A stretch of 64,000 nt of DNA from Tieghemiomyces parasiticus (taxonomy: Eukaryota; Kickxellomycota; Dimargaritomycetes; Dimargaritales; Dimargaritaceae): assembly GCA_027575765.1 (NCBI GenBank), contig JANBPT010000079.1, positions 1 to 64,000 on the forward strand, read 5' to 3'. Shown here piece after piece: positions 21,795-31,703 of the stretch (the first letter of the stretch is position 1; every line of letters starts with the position of its first letter). A program made the translations under genes and the position numbers. The notes below the pieces were generated by a model. That model ran no database searches. It was not told the origin of the DNA and was given only the letters and a program-made list of their open reading frames with translations.

Positions 21795-23708
21795 TCACGA
21801 TAAGGTTGTCCATCCCGCCCGGTCCACCTCGGAGCCATCGAACCAGGCGGGCAACTCGGTTTCAAAGGTCCAGCCATCGCCGGTGTACTTGCAAGCGTGA
21901 AGCCAGATGAAGAGCTGGTGGGGTTCTGGGTCGGGCAACGGGGCGACTCGGTTCTGGCGGCACTGCGGACATGACTCCTCGTAACCCCGGGGCAGTAGTG
22001 ATAGTTTCTGGTCTTCTTCGTCCTCCTGGCGGGTCGCCGTTGCCGACGTCGTTGATGAGGCACTACCAGCCGCCCCGTCGTGGAGGAGGAGATCTTGTGG
22101 TCCAACCCCCGGAGCCGTCGTTGGTACCGACGCCCCCGTGCGCTCGGCCTCTCGCTCTGCGTCCATCTGGAGTAGTCGGGCCTTGGCGCGTTCAATCGCG
22201 TCTTCTGATGGGGCACCGCCAGCCATGACGACACCTTGCCCGTTGTGAGCACTACTCCCGTCCTCGTTACAGAAGCTGGCGCTAGTTTTAGACTGGTCGA
22301 TAGAATCCCCCGGGACATTGTTATTATTACCATCGTCGTTGTCGTCGCCCCAGATCCGCGCGTCGCTATAGAGAGGGTCGTTACCGATGGGGTGGCCTAA
22401 GTACTGTAGATGAACCCGAATTTGATGGGTACGCCCCGTGAGTGGTTGGCACCGTACCAGGCTGTAGGATGGTTTGGTATTCGCTACGACGGGCGTTGTC
22501 TTCGTCGCTGTCACCGTCGTCTGTCCTGTAGATACCTTCTGAAACAGCGTGACGCTGGGTTTACCGTCAGGATGGACGGCGTTCAACCCCAACTTGTGGG
22601 CGACGGTTTTGATGGGCTGATCACAGCGGATCACCGAGCTCGCACTCTCCGGCTCCGCAGACCCACTCCTATCATCGCTGGTCGCGTCTTCATTTCCTTC
22701 GGCTGCCAGCGTGTTCCCTCCCTCTCCTTCCTTCACCTTCACCTCCTCGTCCGTTGCGGTCTGGGTGGTCGAGACCGCCTGGGTGGACCGCGTAGGGAAA
22801 TCACCTACCACGCGACACACGTACTCCTTCAGGATGGTCCGCGCGTTCATTTGACGTTCGATCCGGCGGGCGGCCTCGGTATTACGTGCCAGCAAGACCA
22901 AACCGGACGTGAGTCGGTCGAGCCGATTCACGGGCGCCAGCGGTTCGTTCCGCCACCCCATTTCGTACCGTAGGATATGCAGCAAGGTGTTATGGTGGTA
23001 GCGGCCGCTCGGATGAACTGACATACTACCAGGTTTATCGACCACCACCAGGTCGGCCGTCTGGGCCACGATCCGCGGTAAGGTAGCGGTAACGGGCGGT
23101 TCGTGACGGTGGATAGCGTGACTGATTCGGTCTAGGTTCTTGATCACCGTGGCCGGCGTGACCACCGCTTGGTTGATCCGAATGAGGCCCGATGTGATGG
23201 CCGCCTGGTAATAGGCGGCGTCCTGGTCCCGAAACTCCGTGCGGAATACGTCTAAGAGGGTACGGCCAAGCCACCGGCCCTTGGCATAGGTCGTGTAGGT
23301 GTAGTAGTAAGGCTCGACCTTGCGGAGTCCATGCTCAAAGTAGTAGACGGGCGGTAGGACTTCCGGTGGCTCCTCGGGGATCTGGTGAGCGGAAGCCTTC
23401 GGGCGTCGCGGCTTGTGTCTCGAGAGTAGCCCTGGTGCTGGTGACGGCGGCACGGGCGATACCTTTGACGCCATGGCCCTGCACTCCTCGAGGGCAGGTG
23501 CCTCGACGTCCTTGGACCCTTCCTTCTCGACGAGGCCGTGGTCGACGTTCATTAGGTTGCCAGGTGCCGCAGGATTTAGAGAGGTAGACTCGGTGGTGTC
23601 CGCATGCGTGGTATTGGCCCCCCACGGTTGGGAATCGGTCGGCAAGCGGGCCGGTAATGTTCGTTCGGGGGGCGGGGTGGTGGAAATGCGGCGACGTTTC
23701 GAGGCCAT
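21795..23708 (-). CDS. RluA-family tRNA pseudouridine synthase, Rib2/Pus9 (RPUSD2) type
   Basis: A single-exon gene of 637 residues. The product isomerises uridine to pseudouridine, most likely position 32 of tRNAs as known for yeast Pus8/Pus9. Evidence in order: YYFEHGLRKVEPYYYTYTTYAKGRW-type block at about 121-145, typical of the Rib2/Pus9 branch; an S4-like RNA-binding stretch (about 150-190); DLVVVDKPGSMSVHPSG (about 219-235); the catalytic motif NRLDRLTSG with Asp at about 264; and GRTHQIRVHLQYLGHPIGND (C-terminal active-site block). A CPQC pair and LFIWLHACKYTGDGWTFE near the end match the fungal Pus9 tail. There is no deaminase domain, so it is not full-length Rib2. Ser/Thr/Asp-rich inserts at about 310-370 and 455-590 lengthen it. 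The ATG at 23708 is the first in frame. Confidence 0.92.
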   Translation of the reverse strand: MASKRRRISTTPPPERTLPARLPTDSQPWGANTTHADTTESTSLNPAAPGNLMNVDHGLVEKEGSKDVEAPALEECRAMASKVSPVPPSPAPGLLSRHKPRRPKASAHQIPEEPPEVLPPVYYFEHGLRKVEPYYYTYTTYAKGRWLGRTLLDVFRTEFRDQDAAYYQAAITSGLIRINQAVVTPATVIKNLDRISHAIHRHEPPVTATLPRIVAQTADLVVVDKPGSMSVHPSGRYHHNTLLHILRYEMGWRNEPLAPVNRLDRLTSGLVLLARNTEAARRIERQMNARTILKEYVCRVVGDFPTRSTQAVSTTQTATDEEVKVKEGEGGNTLAAEGNEDATSDDRSGSAEPESASSVIRCDQPIKTVAHKLGLNAVHPDGKPSVTLFQKVSTGQTTVTATKTTPVVANTKPSYSLVRCQPLTGRTHQIRVHLQYLGHPIGNDPLYSDARIWGDDNDDGNNNNVPGDSIDQSKTSASFCNEDGSSAHNGQGVVMAGGAPSEDAIERAKARLLQMDAEREAERTGASVPTTAPGVGPQDLLLHDGAAGSASSTTSATATRQEDEEDQKLSLLPRGYEESCPQCRQNRVAPLPDPEPHQLFIWLHACKYTGDGWTFETELPAWFDGSEVDRAGWTTLS

Positions 23709-26700
23709 GACCGAACGGATCTATAATGGTGCCGAGAATGTGTACGAATGTCCAAAGGACGTGTGTGATGGGGTGGGTAGATGTCAAACGGCTAGGCACC
23801 GTCAGCCCTTTTTTTCCCCTACACACCGGTTTCCACTGCACTGCACCAGTTTATTAGCTTGTTAGTTGGTTTCTGCAGTCGCACGACCTAGCCGGCCATA
23901 CTCCTGCGCCCTATCTATTACTCATAATTTCCGGTCAGGCCGATCGGAAAGGGTTTCCTAAAGCTAGGGTTAGGCTCACTTGACGGGCCATACCGGCTGG
24001 GCAATATTTAGGGTCCTGATCCTTTTCACTTAGATACTAGTTACCATTTAAGACCCTATGACCACCCTCTTTGTGGGATCTAGAGGGGCTTTTCCGCTAT
24101 CCCTTTCCCTTCACCCTATATCGTTTCCTGGCCCTGATATTACATATCCTCCGCAGTGACGATTTCAGCGAGTGTGACAGAGACGCACACTCCGCCCTGA
24201 AGCTAACTATCATACATAGCGGGATCCCTCCCCCACCTCACCCTAACCTGCCTTTATCTGCCACGCCCCTCTTTTTCCACCTTCGTCATCACCCCCACTT
24301 GTTAAGCACTCCGCACGGGGCACCCTCGTTCAGCCCCGCCTGCCTAAACCGGACGACAATGTGAAGGATGGATCATCGCACATCCTCTGCCTCCTTGGAT
24401 GCTCACCTGGAGCTTTGATATAAAAAAGTATAAAGTATAATGATAGGCCATCGACCCTACAACACGCTATTAAAGTGTATGGAGGTAGTTGTGCTTGAAA
24501 GCGCCTTTGATTGGAGAGAGGCTCCTTTGGGCATCCCATGGCGCACCGGTAGACACCGACACACACACACATGCACACCAACACACGGCATGCGCCATCT
24601 CAGTGCATAGTACCGTGTGAATAGTGCTGAACTGACATCGGATTGACGCTACCTGTACGGCAAGAAAAATACCACATTAGTACGCGCAGATCACACATTT
24701 ACTGTGACGATGGCGATTGGAACGCGCAGCACCGGCTCATCGCGTATTGAACATATTGTAATACTCTAAGCTGTTCAGTAAGGCAGGTATATAGGAGCGC
24801 CTACGAGCATCGCGCGCTCACTCATTCCTTCTGTCCATCCCGACTCGGAATGATGTATCACCTATTGGCAAGACGTGAGAACGTCGCGGGAGTGAAAGAC
24901 CCAACCTGGTGTCGTCGGTTCTTCAGAAGGTCTTAAAATAAAATTCCAAGTACAGGCGCGGGGGGGGAGCAATGGATTTCGTGGTATTGGATCGAGTGCA
25001 GAAAAAGCATCGGAGGACATAGTCCGTCGGGTCTGACCCCCTCCTTCACTGAAATCTATTTTTACCAACGTTGGGCCGAAAAGGGCCAGCGCTCCTGACT
25101 CGCCTTCCCAATCTGGGCCTTTCCGCCTCCGCTGCTTACCCTCAATCCTTCCCATTGACCAACAGAAGCAGTGAAGTGTGAAGCCTTGAAGTTAAAGCGT
25201 GTATGGTGCATCTTTGACTTGCGGACGGTAGCGACCGACGGGCCCTGGAGGGTGAGGGTGGGGGAAGGGAGCCGAGTGCCGCCGAACGTCGCACCGGGTA
25301 TAGCCTTATTACCCACCGCGCGACGTTCCTTTCTGGTATTCCCAGTCCTGGCCATGCCAAGCCAAAAAGAGAGCCTTTTCACCAGACTCCGGACATCAGC
25401 AGGGCGTGGCTTACCTACAGCCGGAGAAGGCACCCTTTAATCCTCCATCTGAACGGCCTGGGGGTGCACAATGAGCAATACGGCTACCCTGATCACTCTT
25501 AATCCTCCCCTCTCCCGATTCCAAGCCCAGAACCGACCGTAGCCGCCGCCTTCACCAGCTTTCAACAAGTAGAACGCATCGAAACCAACTCGACTTTCCC
25601 GTTCCCTTGAGCTTAGCAACAGGGCGATCTTCGATATCAACCCCCTCCTCCTCCTCCACCCCACACCCTGCCGCTACTCACCCGACCCCAACCGTTCGTT
25701 CGCACCCTCCCTGTTTGCTTCCTTTTCCGATTCACTGGGAATCGGTACTCTTGGACAACACCATTAGCGCCAAGATCGTCGGCCACTCTCAATCTGACGT
25801 TCGTAGGAAGAGGCCAGGTGTGCCCATCGTACCCCTGAAGCTCCCACCTTCCCACCCGCTCGTGCGTGCGGGTAAATCGGACATGTGTCCTCCACTCCAC
25901 CCTATTACCAACCGATGCCTTGCATTGCCACGTGAGTCGCACGCCCTTGGCCGGCGCCACCGCACATTGGTGGTATCGAACATGTCCACTGCCGGGTAGA
26001 TGAGGGCAGGCGCCTAGACAGAAGGGGGGAGTGCAGTGGACGTCTTTAAAACACGCATGGCTCAGAGAATGTCTGGAAAAGGACAGGTACGTGCGCTCCT
26101 CCGACCTTACAACTGAAGAAACGAGGCGACTGTGTTCCTTCCCTAAAGGGAGGGTAGCACGATTGGGAAGCGATGTACAATCTCCGCGTGTATGAGGCGG
26201 TCTCGGCCAATCTGGGAAACATAAATCCCAGGTGTGGATGTGGGGGGCTTGAGGCTAGCAAAGCGGAGACGGGACACATGGGCAGAGCTGGGAGAAGGAG
26301 AGGGGTTTTCGCGAGGAGGCGCGTTGAGGATTCACCTGCTTGGCGTGGGCTAAGGACAGTTGGTAGCCTGGCAAACCCTGTTCGGGGAGAGCGGAGTCGG
26401 AATAACAACAACATGGCAGCCAAGCGGGGATGCGGGCAGCTGGCTGAGCTACCAAAGGAAGACCTGGTTGGTCCGATCCCCCCCCCACACACACACACAC
26501 CAACATGCACCATGAGAATCATGAAGCGGCTACGGACAGGGTGCTATCGGGACTCTGGGATAAACGGTTGATGGATGACAGGGCGTCATTGAGCACACCA
26601 GCGGTTGGCGGAGGTGAGAGCAAACAAGCCTCTACGCTCTCAGTGGGCTATAGCTGACAGCTGGTCGCTGTAGGGCGCGAGGAGGGGGGGCAGGGCATCC

Positions 26701-29624
26701 CCTCCCCCATGTCTTAAAGATTCACATTCCCGTTGAATTGCCAGGCCATGCCTGTCTGGTAGCCAACCAGGTCCCTGTCCCCTTCCCCTCCCCTCTCCTG
26801 GGCTCCCGAACGCCCTTGGGTTCTCACCTGACCTTGTCTGACATCGTCCGGAAAGGAGGGGGGCGGGGCGCGATGTCACTTTGTTATTAGCGCTAACAGT
26901 GAGGAGTCCATAATAATGACGGTCAAGCGACGATCGTCCCCCCTGTGGCTATTGTTTGATCTCCTAGTTGTCCTTGTCAAAAGGTGGTGCAGACCATTTA
27001 GGCTCTTCCATTACCTCCTCCCTCCCCCCACCTTCCTTCCTTTCCCAGGTTCCCAGTCTACCCTTCACTTTTGCCATTCTCGTTACTAATGCGTATAGAC
27101 GAGTTCAAAGTAAACGAAGGAGATAAACCATATAAAGCGAGATGAATAACAATGATAGCCATCCCAACAGCTACGCCATTATATACCCCCCTCCCTCCCT
27201 ACCCACTCCCCACATATACACCCCGGCTATAATGTGGTCATAGAGAGGCCAGTGACCACGGACTTGGATGAGGGAAGGGAATTCGCCAGGGTTGGACGGA
27301 CGATTTAAACCCCGCCATCTTGCTTAGTTCACGTGTTTGCATCTTATTTTGTTAATCGAACAAGTACCCCGAAAGATCCGCCTCCATGGTCCCCAAAAGT
27401 GTTTCCCCCCCACCCACTCTTTTGTCTTTCCTAAATCGTAAAAATGAAATTATTACTCTTCCCCTCGCTCTCCCCCGATAAATAAACGAAAGAGCAAGGC
27501 GAGTTGGAGAGTAAAAGCTGCGCCTGTTTTAGCTTGACATCGGACCTGAAGACATGTAGTGTGCTCATTACCAGAGACACCGTAGTTCAGAAACGGCACG
27601 AGACGTGATTGGCAAAGTAGGGAGGTCTCTTCGTCCTCCCCCCTCCCTTGTTGTTACATTGGTAGCCTCCCCAGGTAGGTTTGATATGGTTAGGAAAAGT
27701 CATAATTAAAGAAAGTGTGAATGGACTCTCATTCTACTTTTGGTGATGAAGAACGGAGGGGTGGGGAGGAGAGGGGGGGGTCCAGAAAGAGGAAAGGGAG
27801 GGTGAATGAGGATGAGTGGAGGGGGAGACTGGATATATCCCCTCTCTTCCTCTATAATCTCAATCTCTCTCTCTCCCATAAATGGCAGAAAAGAAATGAC
27901 GAACCCCTAATGTAAACGTACCCCTCCCTTAATGATAGTTCGGATCCAGGGGAGCGTTCCTTTGCCGACTTTTTCTGGTAAAATTAAATCCGGCTCATTA
28001 CAGTGAACCCTCCTCCCCTCTCCCCCGTTTCAGGGAATGGCCGGATTGTAGCCGGTGACACGTCTGAAAGGCCATCGTACGATCGAGGAATTGGTCTAGA
28101 TTAAAGAGGATGGGAGAGGTGTGCGTGCGTGCAATCAAAGCAGACGATGGCGGAGGTGACCCTTAAACCTCATCTCCTGACCAACTTCCATGCCACGTTA
28201 TGCATTATTGGCTGATGGGGATGATTCGATAGTTGGAGAGTGGGGAGGGGGGGTGGAAAGGGGAGGAAAGCAGGGTCGAAGTTACGTGTAATCAGAGATT
28301 AACTAGAACAGGAGAGGGGTTGTGTGTGCGTGTAGTACTAGTGGTAATAGCATTCGTAGTGATGATAACCTATCCAAGGCAGTAGCTTGCTAGGATGCTA
28401 TAGACCTAGCGCCTGCGGTTTTCTGTCACCTAGCGTGTGCTGTGGAGTTGGACAGCGTGGGACCTGGCTCGTTGGGTGCAACATATCGGCAGAGAGAATA
28501 TGCGACAGAGACTACGGAGATAGTCTAGACGGGAAGGAGTAAGCGAATCCATTGGGGGAGGATATGATAGGAGAAGCCAGGATATGCATGTTAACGATAA
28601 AGGAGACCCCATTGATATATACACCAAGTGGCCAGGTAAAGGTGATTCTTAAGGATGCAATGGGTTGGAGGTAAGGTCCCGGGGTGGGTGCTGCGAGGTG
28701 TCTTGGAAGTGAGAGAGAGAGAAAAAAAGGAGAGAAAGAGGAATCGACTCGGTACGATGATCACAGGTGACGATACCTTTGGTGTCAAGGATGATGATGT
28801 AGCACACAATAAATCGAAAGGCATTGGAGAGGGGTAGATGGCTCGATATGCACCATCGAAAGATGTAGAATCTACGTGGTAGTGTCGTCCTCTTTCCCCC
28901 CCCCCTCCCACTTTCCTCCAACCTTGCTCGGAGGGAAACGGAGAGCGCACCAGTCAAGTGAATAGCGGAGGGGCGACCTGATGCATGATGATATATACAA
29001 CAATCAGCGTGATTACCCGTTTATTTACAAGGGGGGACATGGTTGAACGATGAACACAGAGACTGCTTACCACTTGCCGAATGCCACTTGCCACTACAAC
29101 TCTTGGGGAATGGAGGCACCCGTGGGTTGCACGTTTTTGCAGGCGCGCACATGTGAGCACGACAGTCCCGTGCGTTCCTTGTCACCCGCCGTGCATTGCA
29201 TTGACTTTGCTAACGACGGATAACCTTGGCGACAGAGTATCGGTCAAACCCCCCTATATTCAATCCCCGCAACACGACGACGGCGCGTATCCGCAAAAAC
29301 TACACGCGTCCAAAGGGACGTCATCATATAGGCGTTCCTGTCGAGTCAGTGGGTTACCAAACTACTAAATTAGATTACGTGGCACAACAGCAAAACAAAC
29401 ATGGAGGAGGAAAGGGGCATGATAGTATACAAGGTATTGGGTGGAGATGCACGGGAACGGCTCGGAGTTGGCACGATCAAAACACAGGAAGATCAAATAA
29501 ATATAAGTGATGCCGACAACTCAGGTTGATTGATCCGCTGCGTGCAAATTATGCCAAGAGACTATTTATCATTTTCTGCAGCGCTTTCGGTGCTGACATC
29601 ACACACACACACACTTTTCCCGGC
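23709..29624. other. 5.9-kb stretch without a supported gene
   Basis: It lies between the start of the pseudouridine synthase gene and the stop of the GATA gene, both on the minus strand. Contents: CA-type microsatellites (about 24560-24590, 26484-26501 and 29600-29613), a CTC tract at about 25643-25660, GA/CT-rich tracts (27.4-27.9 and 28.7 kb) and many homopurine or homopyrimidine runs. Open frames (for example 25607-25999 plus, 25062-25433 minus, 28591-28950 minus) have skewed composition and no family features. No tRNA or conserved RNA was found by eye. Confidence 0.45.
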
Positions 29625-31703
29625 CTAGGCCTGAGAAGTGGTGGGTGCCACGGTCACAGACGGGTTCGGTGTGGAACTGACTGAGGATGGGGAGGGCATG
29701 CCGGTCGGGGATCGGGCAGACCCGGGCGGAGCGGATACTACCGAGCTGGAGACGGGGGCGGCGCTAGCTGCAACTCCCTCCGAGGAGGTCAGTACCGCGG
29801 CGGCCCCGACCATCCGCGGGGAGGGCAGGCGGGGTAGGGCAGGTGAGCCAGAGACGGGCGAGCTGCCGCTCGGGGCCGGGAAGTAGGAGGCCGGGGCGTG
29901 GCTGGGCGCATGGGCAAACTGAGTGGGGCGGCCGGGGTTGTTGCTGCCGGTGGTGTCACCAGAGGACTCCGTGTTGCCATTGCTGTTAGAAGAAGTCGGC
30001 TGGGCGTAGCGATCCGGGGCCGGAAGTTCAGCAGCTTCCGCCGCGCGCTGGTGACCCCCGGAAGATGGGTGGCCGTGGTAGGACGAGTGGTTAGGGTAGA
30101 AGGGCTGGCGGTAGTTGGGGTGGTGCGGGGACTGGCGCACATGTCGGCCTTGGTGCGGGTGGGATGAGACCGAGAGCGGGTACCCGGACGGGGCCGAGGT
30201 GGCGGAGGTCGGTGGTGGTGGCGCGGGGAACCGGCCATACTCAGGCCCACCGATGGCGGGGGCCGAGAGCGGTGGTTGTGGGTAGTGGGGCCGGGGTCCG
30301 TTGGGGACAGGCGCCGACTGCATTATTTTGCCGTGGTGGGTGGCGGACCGGTCGCCGCCCTGGGCCGCGGCTTTGACCTCGTCCATGGTGACGGGCTTGA
30401 ATGGGTAGGCCGCCATCACTGCGGCTGTGGCGGCGGCGCCTTCGGACCCGTCGTAGGCGTCGGCGGGCACATCGCTGCCGCTCTCGCCGCCTGTCGGGTC
30501 CGAGCTGGCGGCCTTAGGTGGCCGAAGACCAGCCTTCTTAAGCATCTCGGCATACTCGGTCTGTCGCTTCTTGGTCAGTTTGGCGTAGTGGAGGCCGCAT
30601 GCGTTACACAGGGTACGGGCACCGTCGGGGCCGCGCCGCCACTCGGGGGTCACTGAGATCTCGCACGAATGGCACTTGCCTGGGGCGGCAGTATTGGCCT
30701 TGCGGTTGCGCTTCCGGGCCCGGTTTAGAGTAGGCGTAAGGTTGGTACGCTTATTGCGAATGTACTCCATGGCCTCATCCTCGTGGGCCGGCCGGGCCAT
30801 GTCCTTGCGGATATCTACAAATATCTGAAAAATATCGTGACTACGCTGCACCATCTCGTCCACTAGCTCCCCGGTCGGCTGCTGGCCTTCGGCACGATGG
30901 CGGGGTTCCATGTAGTAGCTGGCGAAGCGGAGCAGTTCCTGACAGGCATCATGGATGCGTCGCATATCGGAGTGGTACTTGGCGGTGCGGCTAGGCAAGG
31001 AGTGGCCGTCCTGAGTGTGAACGCGAAACTTGCTCACCTGGCCATCGTAAGGGTGACTGGGCAGCCCAGGCGGAGGACCGTCCTCTGGTATAGGCGAGGG
31101 ACGACGCGGGTACACGACGGGGTATGCGGAGCGCGGCGGGAGTGGGGTGCTTGTGGCGGGAGGGTAATCACCTGGGGTCGTCGGGAGCGATGCGGTGTGG
31201 TGGGCGGTGTAGTTGGGCGGGTGGTACCCGGGAGTCAAGGGCCCGCTGGACGCGTAGGCCGGGGCGGAGCGGACCGCAGGAGGACCCTCGTTCGGGTCGT
31301 AGGCCCGGGTGGGGGTCGGTGGCATTAAACCCGGTCGGTGGTGCGGGTGGTGATAGTGGTGGGGCGGAGCCGACTGTGGGGCCGCCCCGGACGCCGGTGT
31401 CTGATGGTGCGGCGGCGGCGGCGTCGTCGTCGATACGGTGCTAGCAGTGGAAGTAGGTGTGGACAGGGCCGGCCGGTACGGCGAGTCGTGTTGAGACGGG
31501 TGCGGGGGTACCGAATGCGGGGTGAGAAGGGCGGTGGCGTCGCCAGGCGTCGGGGAGATGCATGAGAGCGGCGGTAGGGTGGGTTTGGAGGGTCGACGTA
31601 GGTGCATAAAGGAGCCAGTCCGGGCAGCCGCCGTCGGTAAAGCGGACGGGTCAATGGTGCTTGGGGTGCCCGGATAGGCGGTGGGACGGGGTCCGTTATC
31701 CAT
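29625..31703 (-). CDS. GATA-type zinc-finger transcription factor, NsdD-like
   Basis: A 692-residue DNA-binding regulator in one exon. One GATA finger, C-x2-C-x18-C-x2-C, spans residues 344-369 (CHSCEISVTPEWRRGPDGAR followed by TLCNACGLHYAKL). A basic stretch RARKRNRK precedes it. The helical region ahead of the finger (SRTAKYHSDMRRIHDACQEL, VDEMVQRSHDIFQIFVDIRK) matches the block before the finger in NsdD-type fungal GATA factors, which govern sexual and asexual development in ascomycetes. The flanks are Pro/Ser/His-rich and probably disordered. The frame is open upstream to 31835, but the first ATG, in a strong CCGCCATGG context, is at 31703. The 18-residue loop marks the common fungal class, unlike the 17-residue animal class. 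Developmental role is inferred from family only. Confidence 0.92.
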   Translation of the reverse strand: MDNGPRPTAYPGTPSTIDPSALPTAAARTGSFMHLRRPSKPTLPPLSCISPTPGDATALLTPHSVPPHPSQHDSPYRPALSTPTSTASTVSTTTPPPPHHQTPASGAAPQSAPPHHYHHPHHRPGLMPPTPTRAYDPNEGPPAVRSAPAYASSGPLTPGYHPPNYTAHHTASLPTTPGDYPPATSTPLPPRSAYPVVYPRRPSPIPEDGPPPGLPSHPYDGQVSKFRVHTQDGHSLPSRTAKYHSDMRRIHDACQELLRFASYYMEPRHRAEGQQPTGELVDEMVQRSHDIFQIFVDIRKDMARPAHEDEAMEYIRNKRTNLTPTLNRARKRNRKANTAAPGKCHSCEISVTPEWRRGPDGARTLCNACGLHYAKLTKKRQTEYAEMLKKAGLRPPKAASSDPTGGESGSDVPADAYDGSEGAAATAAVMAAYPFKPVTMDEVKAAAQGGDRSATHHGKIMQSAPVPNGPRPHYPQPPLSAPAIGGPEYGRFPAPPPPTSATSAPSGYPLSVSSHPHQGRHVRQSPHHPNYRQPFYPNHSSYHGHPSSGGHQRAAEAAELPAPDRYAQPTSSNSNGNTESSGDTTGSNNPGRPTQFAHAPSHAPASYFPAPSGSSPVSGSPALPRLPSPRMVGAAAVLTSSEGVAASAAPVSSSVVSAPPGSARSPTGMPSPSSVSSTPNPSVTVAPTTSQA

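Noticed and set aside
22410..22973. A 187-residue plus-strand frame inside the pseudouridine synthase
   Set aside because: Antisense shadow of a conserved catalytic region.
24550..24595. CA-rich repeats that could suggest an ordered array
   Set aside because: They are simple microsatellites without regular spacers; no CRISPR-like array exists in the window and none is expected in a fungus.
30897..31328. Long plus-strand frames opposite the GATA gene
   Set aside because: They are antisense shadows of a GC-rich coding region and have no family features.
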